Below the pieces are notes generated by a model. The model saw only the letters and a list, made by a program, of their open reading frames with translations. It searched no databases and was not told where the DNA came from. From Couchioplanes caeruleus (GTDB taxonomy: Bacteria > Actinomycetota > Actinomycetes > Mycobacteriales > Micromonosporaceae): DNA of 64,000 nt. The translations under genes and the position numbers were made by a program. Location of the stretch: assembly GCF_023499255.1 (NCBI RefSeq), contig NZ_CP092183.1, positions 7,250,501-7,314,500 of the forward strand. Reading direction: 5' to 3'. Numbering within the stretch: position 1 is the stretch's first letter; each line of letters begins with the position of its first letter. Positions 19,936 to 28,959 of this stretch are shown here, piece by piece.

Positions 19936-21159
19936 TCAGCGGGCAAAAATGAGCGCGACATTATGTCCGCCGAAACCAAAAGAATTGTTCAGCGCGACCG
20001 GCACTTCGCCATGACGGGCTTTGTCGGCGGCGACGTCGAATTCCTCGATGCCGTCGGGTTCATCGATATTGATCGTTGGCGGGACGACGCCGTGGTGCAC
20101 CGCCAGAACGGTCGCGATCGACTCCAGCGCGCCGGCCGCGCCGAGCAGGTGCCCGGTCATCGACTTGGTGGCCGTCAGCACCGCACCGGCCCCCACCGCC
20201 GCCCGCAACGCCGCCAGCTCGGCGAGGTCACCCACCGGGGTGCTGGTGGCGTGCGCGTTGACGTGGGCGATGTCCGCGCCGGTCACGTCGGCCGCCCGCA
20301 ACGCCGCCGCGATGGCCCGGCGGGCGCCCGCTCCCTCGGGATGCGGCTGCACCATGTCGTAGCCGTCCGACGAGATGCCGCTGCCGACGAGGCGCGCGTA
20401 CACCCGGGCGCCCCGCGCGGCGGCGTGCTCGGCGCGCTCCAGCACCAGCGAGGCGGCCCCCTCGCCGATGACGAACCCGTCGCGCTGCCGGTCCCACGGA
20501 CGCGAGGCCCGCTGCGGCTCGTCGTTGCGCACCGACATCGCCCGCATGGCCGCGAAGGCCGCGATCGGCAGCGGCGCGATCGCCGCCTCCACCCCGCCGG
20601 TCACCACGACGTCGGCGCGGCCGCACCGGATCAGGTCCCCGCCCAGCGCCACGGCCTCCGCACCGGTCGCGCAGGCGCTGGCCATCGAGTGCACCCCGGC
20701 CAGCGCGCCCAGCGCCACCCCGACCTGGGCGGCCGGCCCGTTCGGCATGATCATGGGCGGGGTGTGCGGGCTGACCCGGCGCGCGCCCGCCGTCTCCAGC
20801 ACGTCGTCCTGGTCGAGCAGCGTCTGCACCCCGCCGATGCCGCTGCCGAAGCTCACCGCGAGCCGTTCCGGCTCCGGTCCGGCCCCGGCGAGTCCCGCGT
20901 CGGCCCAGGCCTCGCCGGCCGCGATCAGGGCCAGCGCCTCGGAACGGTCCAGGCGGCGCAGGCGTACGCGGTCCAGCACCATCGCCGGATCCACGGCGGC
21001 CTGCGCGGCGATGCGTACCGGCAACTGCCGGGCCCACGTCTGCTCGAGCGGGCGTACGCCGGACCGCCCCTCCAGCATCGCGGCCCAGGTGGACGCCACG
21101 TCGCCGCCGAGCGGAGTGGTCGCGCCCAGCCCCGTGATCACCACGTCCCCGAGTCCCAT
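19936..21159 (-). CDS. Beta-ketoacyl-ACP synthase II (FabF-type)
   Basis: A 407-residue ketosynthase of the FabF class. The Cys-His-His triad is complete: Cys in SACATGAEA (near 155), His in NAHATSTPVGD (near 297) and His in KSMTGHLLGA (near 332). ATG 21159 was chosen over the upstream TTG 21180 because AAGGAG lies 7 bases before it. It follows the methyltransferase by 17 bases. It could extend a fatty acyl precursor dedicated to the cluster, for example the unsaturated acyl chain used by the isonitrile cassette. Alternatively it is a resistant copy of the housekeeping condensing enzyme, as seen in some clusters whose products hit fatty acid synthesis. There is no chain-length-factor partner, so a type II aromatic PKS is excluded. 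Confidence 0.92.
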   Translation of the reverse strand: MGLGDVVITGLGATTPLGGDVASTWAAMLEGRSGVRPLEQTWARQLPVRIAAQAAVDPAMVLDRVRLRRLDRSEALALIAAGEAWADAGLAGAGPEPERLAVSFGSGIGGVQTLLDQDDVLETAGARRVSPHTPPMIMPNGPAAQVGVALGALAGVHSMASACATGAEAVALGGDLIRCGRADVVVTGGVEAAIAPLPIAAFAAMRAMSVRNDEPQRASRPWDRQRDGFVIGEGAASLVLERAEHAAARGARVYARLVGSGISSDGYDMVQPHPEGAGARRAIAAALRAADVTGADIAHVNAHATSTPVGDLAELAALRAAVGAGAVLTATKSMTGHLLGAAGALESIATVLAVHHGVVPPTINIDEPDGIEEFDVAADKARHGEVPVALNNSFGFGGHNVALIFAR

Positions 21160-21176
21160 ACCGGCGCTCCTTCGCA

Positions 21177-23747
21177 TCAACGGGCGTACGTGCCGAAGGT
21201 CCAGCGGATGCTCAGACCCGACGCCGTACCGCCCGGCCCGCCGCGCAGCCGCGGGAGCACCCGGGCGACCAGCGCCTCGATGGCGGCCGCCCGCAGCCGC
21301 GGATCGGCGATCTCCGGCAGGTACTCGCCGGCGTTGGACGGCACGAGCAGCGTCGCGAGGATCTCGTCCGGCTGGATCTCGTGGTTGGCCACCTCGACCC
21401 GGCCGGTGAAGTGCCGCTCGAAGGCCGCGGCCAGCTCCTTCGCCGTGTGCGGCCGGGGCAGGATCCTGCGCTGCGCGCGTTCGTCCGACTGGGCCGACCG
21501 GAGAAGGCGGACCTCCGCGATCGTCCGGCGCAGCTCGGCCGGGAACGAGTCGTCCAGCGGGGCGTGCAGCAGGCAGTCGCGGACCGCCCGGTTCACGTCG
21601 TGGAACAGGTGCGCCGAGGGACCCGCCGGCCCGGTGTCCGGCGAGGTCCAGAGCAGCTGCCCCTGCCGCCGCAGGATCGACGCCAGGCCGGCGACCACAC
21701 CGTCGAGCGCCCGGGCCGGAATGAGGTGGAACACCATGCTCGCCAGCACCAGGTCCACCTCGTCCGGTGGGAAGACGTCGGTGAGCGGCCGGAAGGAGCC
21801 GTCGGGCCCGCGCAGGTCGTGGAACCGGACGAGCTCATGGCCGGTCAGGAGCTGCCGGCCCTGCGCGAACCAGTCGCCCGGCAGGTCCGCCAGGTGCAGC
21901 TCCAGGTTGACGCCGGCGTCGTCCAGCCGGTCGTGGAAACCCCGTTCCCGCAGCGCCTTCAGCAGCTCGATGACGCTCAGGCCGGTGCCCGAGCCGTAGT
22001 CCAGCACCCGGATCGTCTCACCCGGGCGCAGCACGGCCAGCCGGTTCTCCAGGGCCCGTACGGCCCGGCCGACGAGCCACCCGGTCGGCCGGGCGCACCA
22101 GGGCCGCGGACGGCGGATGTCCCCGTTCTCGAAGAGCAGCTCGTGCAGGGCCCAGCCGTCGGCCGAGGCGGGCTCCGGCTCGGCGACACCGGCGGCCGTC
22201 CGCGTCTCCACCGGCACGAGACGGTTGAGGCTGACCGCGACGAACGGCTGCCGCGTCGGGTAGCACCGCCCCTCGGAGAGGATCGGCTCCAGGCCGGCCT
22301 CGCGACAGGCGGCCATCCAGTCGGCGTGGTCGATCGGGTATTGGTGCGAGAGCCCGTGGTACGCCTCGAACGCCACCGCGTGCATGTCACCGAGGTGCCG
22401 CCGCGAGATGTGCGGGGCGACGCTGTGCGCCTCCAGCACGAGCAGGCCGTGCCGGCGCACGTACGGCGCCCAGCGGCGCAGATGCGCCACGAGGTCCTCG
22501 CGCACCGCGGCCTCCGCGAGCGCGCGCCCGTCCGGGTCGAGGTGAGCGGCGGTCTCCGTCGAGGCTTCGGCCGGCGCGCGGCGCTCACCGAGGTACGGCC
22601 GGTCATGGTCGATGAACGACCGGATGTGCAGCCCGGCGCGCATGTCGATGCCGTGCCGGGCGAGCTCCCGCGCGATGCCGGCCGGCGCGCCGATGTCTCC
22701 CGGCAGCAGCACCGCCGGCACCCCGTGCGCGGTCAGCAGCCGGTCCGCCTCGTCCAGCGCCGCCTGGTTGGGGTCGATGCCGACCATCGTGAGCGGGTGC
22801 TCGGCGAGGAAGGCCCCGCGCAGCGTCCGGTCGCGTACGGCCTCGTAGAGCTCGACCAGCCACCGCCCGTTTCCGCAGCCGGTGTCCGCGATGAACCGCG
22901 GCTGGGCGGCGAGATCCGGCCTGTTGAACAGGTCGAGGACGACGGCCAGCGTGTCCCGGAAGTACCGGCCGTGGGCGGCGCCGCTGGCGTTGACGTTGAG
23001 GGCCCGGTTGACGTGCCACTCCTGGCCGCCGTCCGGGCGTACGACGGTCGTACCCCGGATCAGGTCCGGCAGGCGCGCGAACATCGGCAGGTACGACGCG
23101 CTCATGCCGAAGGAGGCCGCGTACCGGCCGGCCTCCGGCCCGGACCAGCCGGTGAGTTCCAGCAGCTCGGCCGCGCCGGCGGGCAGCGCCACGGCGGCGT
23201 CGCTGAGCAGAAGGGGCATGACCAGCGCTCCGTCGAGGTGCCCCCGCACCACCTCGTCCGGACCGTCCGCCGGCCCCTCGACGTCCCAGCGGGCGCGTGC
23301 CCGGTCCAGCAGCTCGGCGAACGCCTTCCGCGCCGGCTCCGGCCACTCCCGGGACCACGTGTCCCGGTCCGTACCGCCGAACATCGTGAGGAAGCGCCCC
23401 ATCGCCTGGTAATCGCGATGGTGGGCCGCGACGGCCCGGCCTTCGGCGGTCCACCGCACGACCGTGCCGGCGGGCGAGGCTCCCGGACCGTGCGCGGTCC
23501 ATCCCTGCGCGGCCAGGGTCCGCAGCACGACCCGCAGCGAGCCGAAGCCGGCGGCGGGCAGATCCGGGAGGAGCTCGTCGACCGACTGCTCCCGCCGCAG
23601 GGACGGCCCGATGACGCCGAGCTCGTCCAGGGCCTGAAGGATGCAGGAGAGGACGAGCCCGTCCTGCGCGAGGAACGCCGCCCGGCGGAGCCGGGCCCGG
23701 TCCGGCGCCGCGGGTTCCGCGGCGGTCCGGGTCACCGATGTCTGCAT
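21177..23747 (-). CDS. Tandem SAM methyltransferase, AprA-MT1-like N-terminal half
   Basis: An 856-residue protein with two class I methyltransferase domains. The first half has a winged-helix-like N-terminus (1-110) and SAM motif DTGCGNG near 288, then LHIRSFIDHDRPY and AYHGLSHQYP (near 463). These segments recall the mononuclear-iron-dependent MT1 domain of AprA, which methylates malonyl-ACP in making branched starter units. The second domain begins near 575 with SAM motif DYGSGTG (near 582) and an independent Rossmann fold to about 790. The start is ATG 23747. Together with a KSQ-ACP loading unit that lacks an AT, it could build a C-methylated starter such as isobutyryl or pivaloyl. The AprA likeness is from motif memory; the role is inference. 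Confidence 0.75.
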   Translation of the reverse strand: MQTSVTRTAAEPAAPDRARLRRAAFLAQDGLVLSCILQALDELGVIGPSLRREQSVDELLPDLPAAGFGSLRVVLRTLAAQGWTAHGPGASPAGTVVRWTAEGRAVAAHHRDYQAMGRFLTMFGGTDRDTWSREWPEPARKAFAELLDRARARWDVEGPADGPDEVVRGHLDGALVMPLLLSDAAVALPAGAAELLELTGWSGPEAGRYAASFGMSASYLPMFARLPDLIRGTTVVRPDGGQEWHVNRALNVNASGAAHGRYFRDTLAVVLDLFNRPDLAAQPRFIADTGCGNGRWLVELYEAVRDRTLRGAFLAEHPLTMVGIDPNQAALDEADRLLTAHGVPAVLLPGDIGAPAGIARELARHGIDMRAGLHIRSFIDHDRPYLGERRAPAEASTETAAHLDPDGRALAEAAVREDLVAHLRRWAPYVRRHGLLVLEAHSVAPHISRRHLGDMHAVAFEAYHGLSHQYPIDHADWMAACREAGLEPILSEGRCYPTRQPFVAVSLNRLVPVETRTAAGVAEPEPASADGWALHELLFENGDIRRPRPWCARPTGWLVGRAVRALENRLAVLRPGETIRVLDYGSGTGLSVIELLKALRERGFHDRLDDAGVNLELHLADLPGDWFAQGRQLLTGHELVRFHDLRGPDGSFRPLTDVFPPDEVDLVLASMVFHLIPARALDGVVAGLASILRRQGQLLWTSPDTGPAGPSAHLFHDVNRAVRDCLLHAPLDDSFPAELRRTIAEVRLLRSAQSDERAQRRILPRPHTAKELAAAFERHFTGRVEVANHEIQPDEILATLLVPSNAGEYLPEIADPRLRAAAIEALVARVLPRLRGGPGGTASGLSIRWTFGTYAR

Positions 23748-23765
23748 AACCGTCCTAACCGAGAG

Positions 23766-25334
23766 CTACGAGGAATCCTGGGAAGGTGCCAGCCGGCCGA
23801 AGAGGGCGACCACGGCCCCGGCGAAGGCCAGGGCGGCGGTCACGGCCAGCGCGGTGTCCATGCCGTTGACGAACGTGGTGTCGGCGATCGACGCGGCGGC
23901 CGCGGCCGGTATTCCGGTGACGACCGGCGACTCACCGACCGACACGTGCTGCACCGCCGCGGCCGGATCGGCGACGACCGCGCCGGCGGCGCTCAACCGC
24001 TCCGGCAGCAGCGCCCCGACCCGGGCCGCCACCACCGCGCCGAGCACCGCCGTGCCGAGACTGCCGCCGATCTGCATCGCGGTCTGCTGCAGGCCGCCCG
24101 CCACCCCGGCCGCGCTGCGCGGCGCGCCGCTGAGGATGAGCCGGGTCGCGCCGATGACGACCGGGCTGAAGCCGATCCCCATCAGGACGAACCAGCCGGT
24201 CAGGGCGTCGATGTTGGCGTACGGGCCGAGCCGGAGCAGGCCGATGAGCGCGACCCCGGTCAGCAGCAGGCCGACCGCGACGGGGATCCGCGGGCCGGTC
24301 CGGGCCATGATCGCCCCGGCCGCCGGCCCGCCCACGACCATGACCAGGGTGAGCCAGAGGACCTGGATCCCGCACTCGGCGGGCGTGAGGCCCAGCACGT
24401 TCTGGAGGTAGAAGGTGAGCAGGAACGGAACTCCGAACAGGACGAACGAGATCAGCGTCATCACCGTGACGCCGACCGTGACCGGTACGGAGCGGAACAG
24501 CGACAGCGGCAGCAGCGGGTCGGCGGCGCGGCGCTCCCACCAGACGAACGTCACGCCGAGGATCAGCGAGGTGATGAGCGCGCCGAGGACCCATCCGTCG
24601 CCGAAACCCCGCACCGGCGCCTTGGTGACCGCCCACAGCAGCAGGGCGAGCGTCGACGCGAGGAACACCAGGCCGGGTACGTCGAACCGGGTGCCGGTCC
24701 GCACGACCGTCCCGCCGCGCAGCACGACGGCCGCGAGGGCCAGCGTGACGATGCCGATGGGCAGATTGAGGTAGAACGCCGCCTGCCAGTTGAGGTGCTC
24801 GACCACCAGGCCGCCGAGGATCGGACCGGCCGCGGTGGAGCCGCCCAGCACGGCGCTGCGGATGGCGATCGGCATCATCAGCCGGTCGGGCGGGAAGACG
24901 AGCCGCAGCAACGCCAGCGTCGCCGGCTGCATGAGGGCCCCGAAGACGCCCTGCAGCACGCGGAGCGCGATGACCCACACGATCGTGCCGGAGAGCCCGA
25001 TCAGCACCGACGTCGCCGTGAAGCCGACGACTCCGATCAGGAAGACCCGGCGGTGGCCGAAGCGGTCACCGAGCTTCCCCGCGCCGACGAGCAGCACCGC
25101 GACGGCCAGCAAATACCCGGTGGTGACCCACTGCACCTGCGCGAACGACGCGGACAGCTCCTGCTGGATGACCGGCTGCGCGACGGTGACCACCATGCTG
25201 TCCAGCGCCACCATCATGGCGCCGCTCGACACCACCACAAGGGTCAGCCACGGGTGACCGCGGAGGCGGGAGAGCCGTCCGGCCCCGGCGGCTTCCCGGT
25301 CCGCGAGCTGCCCGCCGGCCGATCTGGTGTCCAT
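23766..25334 (-). CDS. DHA2-type MFS multidrug exporter, 14 membrane segments
   Basis: A 522-residue integral membrane antiporter of the drug:H+ DHA2 family (EmrB/QacA-like). About fourteen hydrophobic segments are visible. The loop motif GDRFGHRR lies between segments 2 and 3. A charged N-terminus of about 30 residues precedes segment 1. The ATG 25334 start has GGGGA upstream. It lies 18 bases upstream of the tandem methyltransferase in the same direction. The likely role is export of the cluster product and self-protection. Substrate specificity cannot be deduced. Confidence 0.93.
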   Translation of the reverse strand: MDTRSAGGQLADREAAGAGRLSRLRGHPWLTLVVVSSGAMMVALDSMVVTVAQPVIQQELSASFAQVQWVTTGYLLAVAVLLVGAGKLGDRFGHRRVFLIGVVGFTATSVLIGLSGTIVWVIALRVLQGVFGALMQPATLALLRLVFPPDRLMMPIAIRSAVLGGSTAAGPILGGLVVEHLNWQAAFYLNLPIGIVTLALAAVVLRGGTVVRTGTRFDVPGLVFLASTLALLLWAVTKAPVRGFGDGWVLGALITSLILGVTFVWWERRAADPLLPLSLFRSVPVTVGVTVMTLISFVLFGVPFLLTFYLQNVLGLTPAECGIQVLWLTLVMVVGGPAAGAIMARTGPRIPVAVGLLLTGVALIGLLRLGPYANIDALTGWFVLMGIGFSPVVIGATRLILSGAPRSAAGVAGGLQQTAMQIGGSLGTAVLGAVVAARVGALLPERLSAAGAVVADPAAAVQHVSVGESPVVTGIPAAAAASIADTTFVNGMDTALAVTAALAFAGAVVALFGRLAPSQDSS

Positions 25335-25429
25335 GTCGGTCCCCTAGCTCCGGCACGCGGCCGGTGTCGACGGCCGCCTCGTGCCGGCCGGATGCGTCAT
25401 CTCGGCCAGCACGATATGACCCGTTGTCG

Positions 25430-26335
25430 TCAGCTCGCGACAACCGGTGCGGGCGTCGGCAGGGAGCCCTCGGCGGGGGCCCCGTCGAGATCGGTGGGCT
25501 GCCATCCGGGCGGGCCGAAGATGTAGCCGAGCCGGTGCCGGAACGTACGGGCGCGGCGGACGTCGCGGATCATCGCGGCGAACTCGTGCACCTGGATCCG
25601 CCAGATGCTGTGGGTGTTGATCTGGGTGGTCAGCCCGTACGTGGGGCGGCGGATCTCGGGCTGGAACGTGCCGAACATCCGGTCCCAGATGATCATCGTG
25701 CTGGCGTAGTTCTTGTCCAGGTACTCCGGGTCGCTGCCGTGGTGCACGCGGTGGTGCGACGGCGTGACGAAGAAGTACTCGATCGGCCGGGGCAGCTTGT
25801 CGATCTTCTCCGTGTGCACGAAGAGGCCGTACAGCAGGTGCAGCGAGTGCATCGTGAACACCATCCACGGCGGCACGCCGAGCAGCGGGAGCGGCAGCCA
25901 GATGATCTTCTCGAACCACTGCGCCCACTTGCGCCGCAGCGCGACGGAGATGTTCAGGTACTCGCTGGAGTGGTGCACCTGGTGGCCGGCCCACATGAGG
26001 CGCACCCGGTGCGCCATGCGGTGGTACCAGTACAGCAGGATGTCGACCGCGAAGAAGAGGAGCACCCAGGTGTACCAGGCGCCCGGATCGAGGTGCCACG
26101 GCGCGATGTAGACGTACGCCACCGCGTAGATCGCGAGCGCCGCCGTCCGCATCAGGGTCGACACGACGAGGGCGCCGATCCCGGTGAGCACGTTGGCCCG
26201 CAGGTCGCGCCGGTCGTAGCCCTTGGTGTCGTCGTCGACGTAGGTGGCGATCATCTCGACGACGATGAGCAGCGCGATCGCCGGCAGCGCATAGACCGCC
26301 GGATCGTGCAGGCGGTCCAGTACCTGGTCCATCAT
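25430..26335 (-). CDS. Fatty acid hydroxylase / sterol desaturase family membrane diiron enzyme
   Basis: A 301-residue membrane protein with the His clusters of the fatty acid hydroxylase superfamily: HRMAH near 107, HQVHHSSEYLN near 120, and HHRVHH near 196. Four or so hydrophobic segments lie around them. The family uses a diiron centre and O2 to hydroxylate, desaturate or cleave lipid chains. I start it at ATG 26335, 6 bases after GGAGG; the frame also opens at TTG 26341, which overlaps the PlsC stop. It follows PlsC directly, so the pair probably acts on the same lipid-like intermediate. Which chain it oxidises is unknown. Confidence 0.88.
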   Translation of the reverse strand: MMDQVLDRLHDPAVYALPAIALLIVVEMIATYVDDDTKGYDRRDLRANVLTGIGALVVSTLMRTAALAIYAVAYVYIAPWHLDPGAWYTWVLLFFAVDILLYWYHRMAHRVRLMWAGHQVHHSSEYLNISVALRRKWAQWFEKIIWLPLPLLGVPPWMVFTMHSLHLLYGLFVHTEKIDKLPRPIEYFFVTPSHHRVHHGSDPEYLDKNYASTMIIWDRMFGTFQPEIRRPTYGLTTQINTHSIWRIQVHEFAAMIRDVRRARTFRHRLGYIFGPPGWQPTDLDGAPAEGSLPTPAPVVAS

Positions 26336-26337
26336 GG

Positions 26338-27027
26338 TCAACCTCCGATTCTCGTTGCCGGTTCCGCGGGCGCCGACTTGTCCTTGTTGCCGTACCGGTC
26401 GACGTACTCGAGGCCGGAGAGGCGCTGGATCTCGCGCATGATCTGGTCGGTCACGGTCCGGCGCAGCCGCGGATCGGTCTCCGGACCGGTGAAGGTCATC
26501 GGCTCGCCGAAGCGCATGGCGAACCGGGCGAACCGCGGCATCGTGGTGCCCAGCGGCTGCACCCGGTCGGTGCCGGTCAGCCCGCAGGGGATCACCGGCG
26601 CGCCGGTGGCGAGCGCCAGGAAGCCGACGCCCGTCCTGCCTTTGTGGACACGGCCGTCCGGCGAGCGGGTCCCCTCCGGGTGGATGCCGAACACCCGCCC
26701 CTCGGCGAGCACCTCACGGGCCACGTCGAGCGCCGCGGTGGCGCGGTGCGCCCCGTCCCGGTCGACCGGGACGATCTCGATCGCCCGGAAGAACGCCGCC
26801 CCCAGCCGGCCCCGCAGGCCGGAGCCGGTCAGGCGCTCGGCCTTGCCGATGAAGACCACCGGGCGGCGGGTGGCCAGCGAGATGAACACGTGGTCGGAAA
26901 AAGAGAGGTGATTGGCCGCGATGATGCACGGTCCGGTGGCCGGAATGTGGTGAGCCCCGGACACCTGCGGGCGGTAGACGATCTTTACCAACGTCGACAC
27001 GGTAAACCGCGCCCATCGTCTCAACAT
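26338..27027 (-). CDS. PlsC-type 1-acyl-glycerol-3-phosphate acyltransferase family protein (copy 1)
   Basis: A 229-residue acyltransferase of the PlsC family. The HX4D catalytic motif is NHLSFSD near 38 and the acceptor-binding motif is HPEGTRSPDG near 103. It has a short N-terminal hydrophobic stretch and no signal peptide. The start is ATG 27027 with GGAGG 8 bases upstream. Such enzymes move an acyl group from acyl-ACP or acyl-CoA to a lyso-phospholipid or another alcohol or amine. It is the first gene of the minus-strand block and faces the phosphonate operon, which ends with a second PlsC. This suggests both operons handle an acylated, possibly lipid-like product. Confidence 0.9.
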   Translation of the reverse strand: MLRRWARFTVSTLVKIVYRPQVSGAHHIPATGPCIIAANHLSFSDHVFISLATRRPVVFIGKAERLTGSGLRGRLGAAFFRAIEIVPVDRDGAHRATAALDVAREVLAEGRVFGIHPEGTRSPDGRVHKGRTGVGFLALATGAPVIPCGLTGTDRVQPLGTTMPRFARFAMRFGEPMTFTGPETDPRLRRTVTDQIMREIQRLSGLEYVDRYGNKDKSAPAEPATRIGG

Positions 27028-27348
27028 GATGGAAACCTCCGCATCCGGCCTGGCCGAATGGATTGGCGAAATGCGTCGCGAAAGGATTCTCGTACGGTCG
27101 GCGGCGCGTTTGGCTGGTCGATGCTAACAGCGCATATGAGCAAACCCCTGAATGCCCACTAAATCGCGGCTTAACGACGACGTTCACCGTGGTGACACCG
27201 CCGCTAAAGTTGCCCGTAACCTCTGGCGGGCCCGCGAATTCCCCGCCTATCTTCATTGTTCGAATCGGTTCGCCGCGTGCGAACTTCTCGGCGTGCCGAC
27301 GGGGGTGGGCCGGGCTTGATTTCCATGCCGGGTCTCGGAGGAATCATT
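27028..27348. promoter_or_regulatory. Divergent control region between PlsC copy 1 and the PEP mutase gene
   Basis: A 321-base stretch with no credible gene; it is the 5' region of both divergent operons. It is AT-richer than its surroundings between about 27120 and 27260. A perfect 12-base palindrome TCACCGTGGTGA lies at 27184-27195, close to the middle, and is the best operator candidate for shared control. I could not fix promoter hexamers with confidence. Confidence 0.55.
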
Positions 27349-28959
27349 TTGACGCACACCAGCGAGCACGCCGTCACATCGATCGGGCGGGCGGTACCGC
27401 GCGGTCGCGCCCGGCTTCGCGAGGCATTCGACAACCCCGGCGTGATCCGTATCGCCGGGGCCCACAATCCGCTGGGGGCCCGGCTCGCCGAGCGCGCCGG
27501 CTTCGACGGCGTCTGGTCCAGCGGGCTGGAGATCTCCGCGTCGCACGGGCTGCCGGACGCCGACATCCTGACGATGAGCGAGCTCCTCGCGACCGCCCGG
27601 TCGATGGCGATGGCGGTCGACCTGCCGGTCGTCGCCGACTGCGACGCCGGGTACGGCAACGCCAGCAACGTGATGCACATGATCCGCCAGTACGAGGCGG
27701 CCGGCATCGCGGCGGTGTCCATCGAGGACAAGCCGTTCCCCAAGCTCAACAGCTTCGTGCCGGGACGGCAGGAGCTCGTGCCGACCGACGAGTTCGCCGG
27801 CAAGATCGCCGCCGCCAAGGCCGCCCAGCGTGACCCGGACCTGATCGTCATCGCGCGCATCGAGGCCCTCATCGCCGGCTGGGGCATGGCCGAGGCGCTG
27901 CGCCGCGGCGAGGCGTACGCCGAGGCGGGCGCGGACGCCGTCCTCATCCACGCCAAGGGCGACAGCCCCGAGCCGATCCTGACGTTCCTGGAGCGCTGGC
28001 GGCTGCCGGTGCCGGTCGTCGTCGTGCCCACGACCTACCACACGATCAGCGCCGACGAGCTGTACCGGGCCGGCGCGAAGATGGTCATCTACGCGAACCA
28101 GGGGCTGCGGGCCAGCATCGCCGCGATCAGCGACACCTTCGCGGCCATTCTGCGCGACGGGCGTACCACCGGCATCGAGACCCGCATCGCGCCGCTGTCC
28201 ACGGTGTTCGACCTGCAGGGCCTCGCGCACTTCCAGCAGCAGGAGAGCCGGTTCCTGCACCGGCCGGGCCAGCAGGCGCGCGCGCTCGTGCTGCCCGGCG
28301 ACACCGGCTCGGAGCTGACCGACCCGGGGACCGCGACGGTGGCCGGCGCCACGGTCCTCGAACGGCAGACCGGCACCCTGCGCCGCGTCGGCGTCCAGGA
28401 CATCAGCGCCTGCACCGACGCCGCGACCGCGACCGCCGCCGGGGTCACCGTACGGCCGGCCGGCACCGCCGAGATGCTCGCCGCGATGGAGGAGCAGTTC
28501 CACGGCCGCACGCTCGTGCTGGCCTCGCACGTGCTGTTCGATCCCGCGCCGCTGCGCCAGCTGCTGGCCGACACGCCGGACATCGCGGTGCTCGTCGACG
28601 TCGGTCAGCCCGGCTCCGGGACGGCCCCGTCGATCACCCTGGACGCACCGCCGGTCACCGGCCGCCGGCTCTCCGGTGACCGGCTCCCCCGGGTCGTCGC
28701 CATGGGCGCGGGCGATTCCGGCGCCGAGTTCGCCGGCGCCGCCGTCCTGTCGGCCAAGGGCTTCGCGGCCCTGCGTGACGCCGCCGCGGCCCGCCGCGCC
28801 GACGGCCGGCCCGACGCCGGGCTGGCGGACCTGCTCGGCGACCTGGTGGCCTCGGACTGGCCGGTGCACGCGGTGCTGGTCACCTCCGGCTGGGCCGAGC
28901 TGATCTCGGCCGAGGACGTCGACCGGATCGGCGCCCACCTGACCCGCGAGGAGGCCTGA
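27349..28959 (+). CDS. pepM: Phosphoenolpyruvate mutase with degenerate C-terminal nucleotidyltransferase domain
   Basis: A 536-residue protein that begins phosphonate synthesis by converting PEP to phosphonopyruvate, forming the C-P bond. The N-terminal 300 residues are a PEP mutase/isocitrate lyase barrel with the diagnostic signature EDKPFPKLNSF (Glu126 to Phe136) and the metal-site segment DCDAGYG. The C-terminal 220 residues resemble the sugar-phosphate/phosphonate nucleotidyltransferase found fused to many PEP mutases, but the glycine-rich loop and catalytic Lys are missing (GDTGSEL in their place), so cytidylyl transfer is unlikely. I start it at TTG 27349, 7 bases after GGAGG; the frame is open further upstream but without a ribosome binding site. 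The stop abuts the GTG of the next gene. First gene of the phosphonate operon. Confidence 0.95.
   Translation: MTHTSEHAVTSIGRAVPRGRARLREAFDNPGVIRIAGAHNPLGARLAERAGFDGVWSSGLEISASHGLPDADILTMSELLATARSMAMAVDLPVVADCDAGYGNASNVMHMIRQYEAAGIAAVSIEDKPFPKLNSFVPGRQELVPTDEFAGKIAAAKAAQRDPDLIVIARIEALIAGWGMAEALRRGEAYAEAGADAVLIHAKGDSPEPILTFLERWRLPVPVVVVPTTYHTISADELYRAGAKMVIYANQGLRASIAAISDTFAAILRDGRTTGIETRIAPLSTVFDLQGLAHFQQQESRFLHRPGQQARALVLPGDTGSELTDPGTATVAGATVLERQTGTLRRVGVQDISACTDAATATAAGVTVRPAGTAEMLAAMEEQFHGRTLVLASHVLFDPAPLRQLLADTPDIAVLVDVGQPGSGTAPSITLDAPPVTGRRLSGDRLPRVVAMGAGDSGAEFAGAAVLSAKGFAALRDAAAARRADGRPDAGLADLLGDLVASDWPVHAVLVTSGWAELISAEDVDRIGAHLTREEA

Noticed and set aside
19936..21159. Minimal type II (aromatic) PKS
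   Set aside because: Only one FabF-type ketosynthase; no chain-length factor, cyclase or aromatase nearby.
1..27027. Standard isonitrile lipopeptide cluster
   Set aside because: No condensation, adenylation or thiolation NRPS domains are visible anywhere in the window; the carrier partners are PKS proteins.
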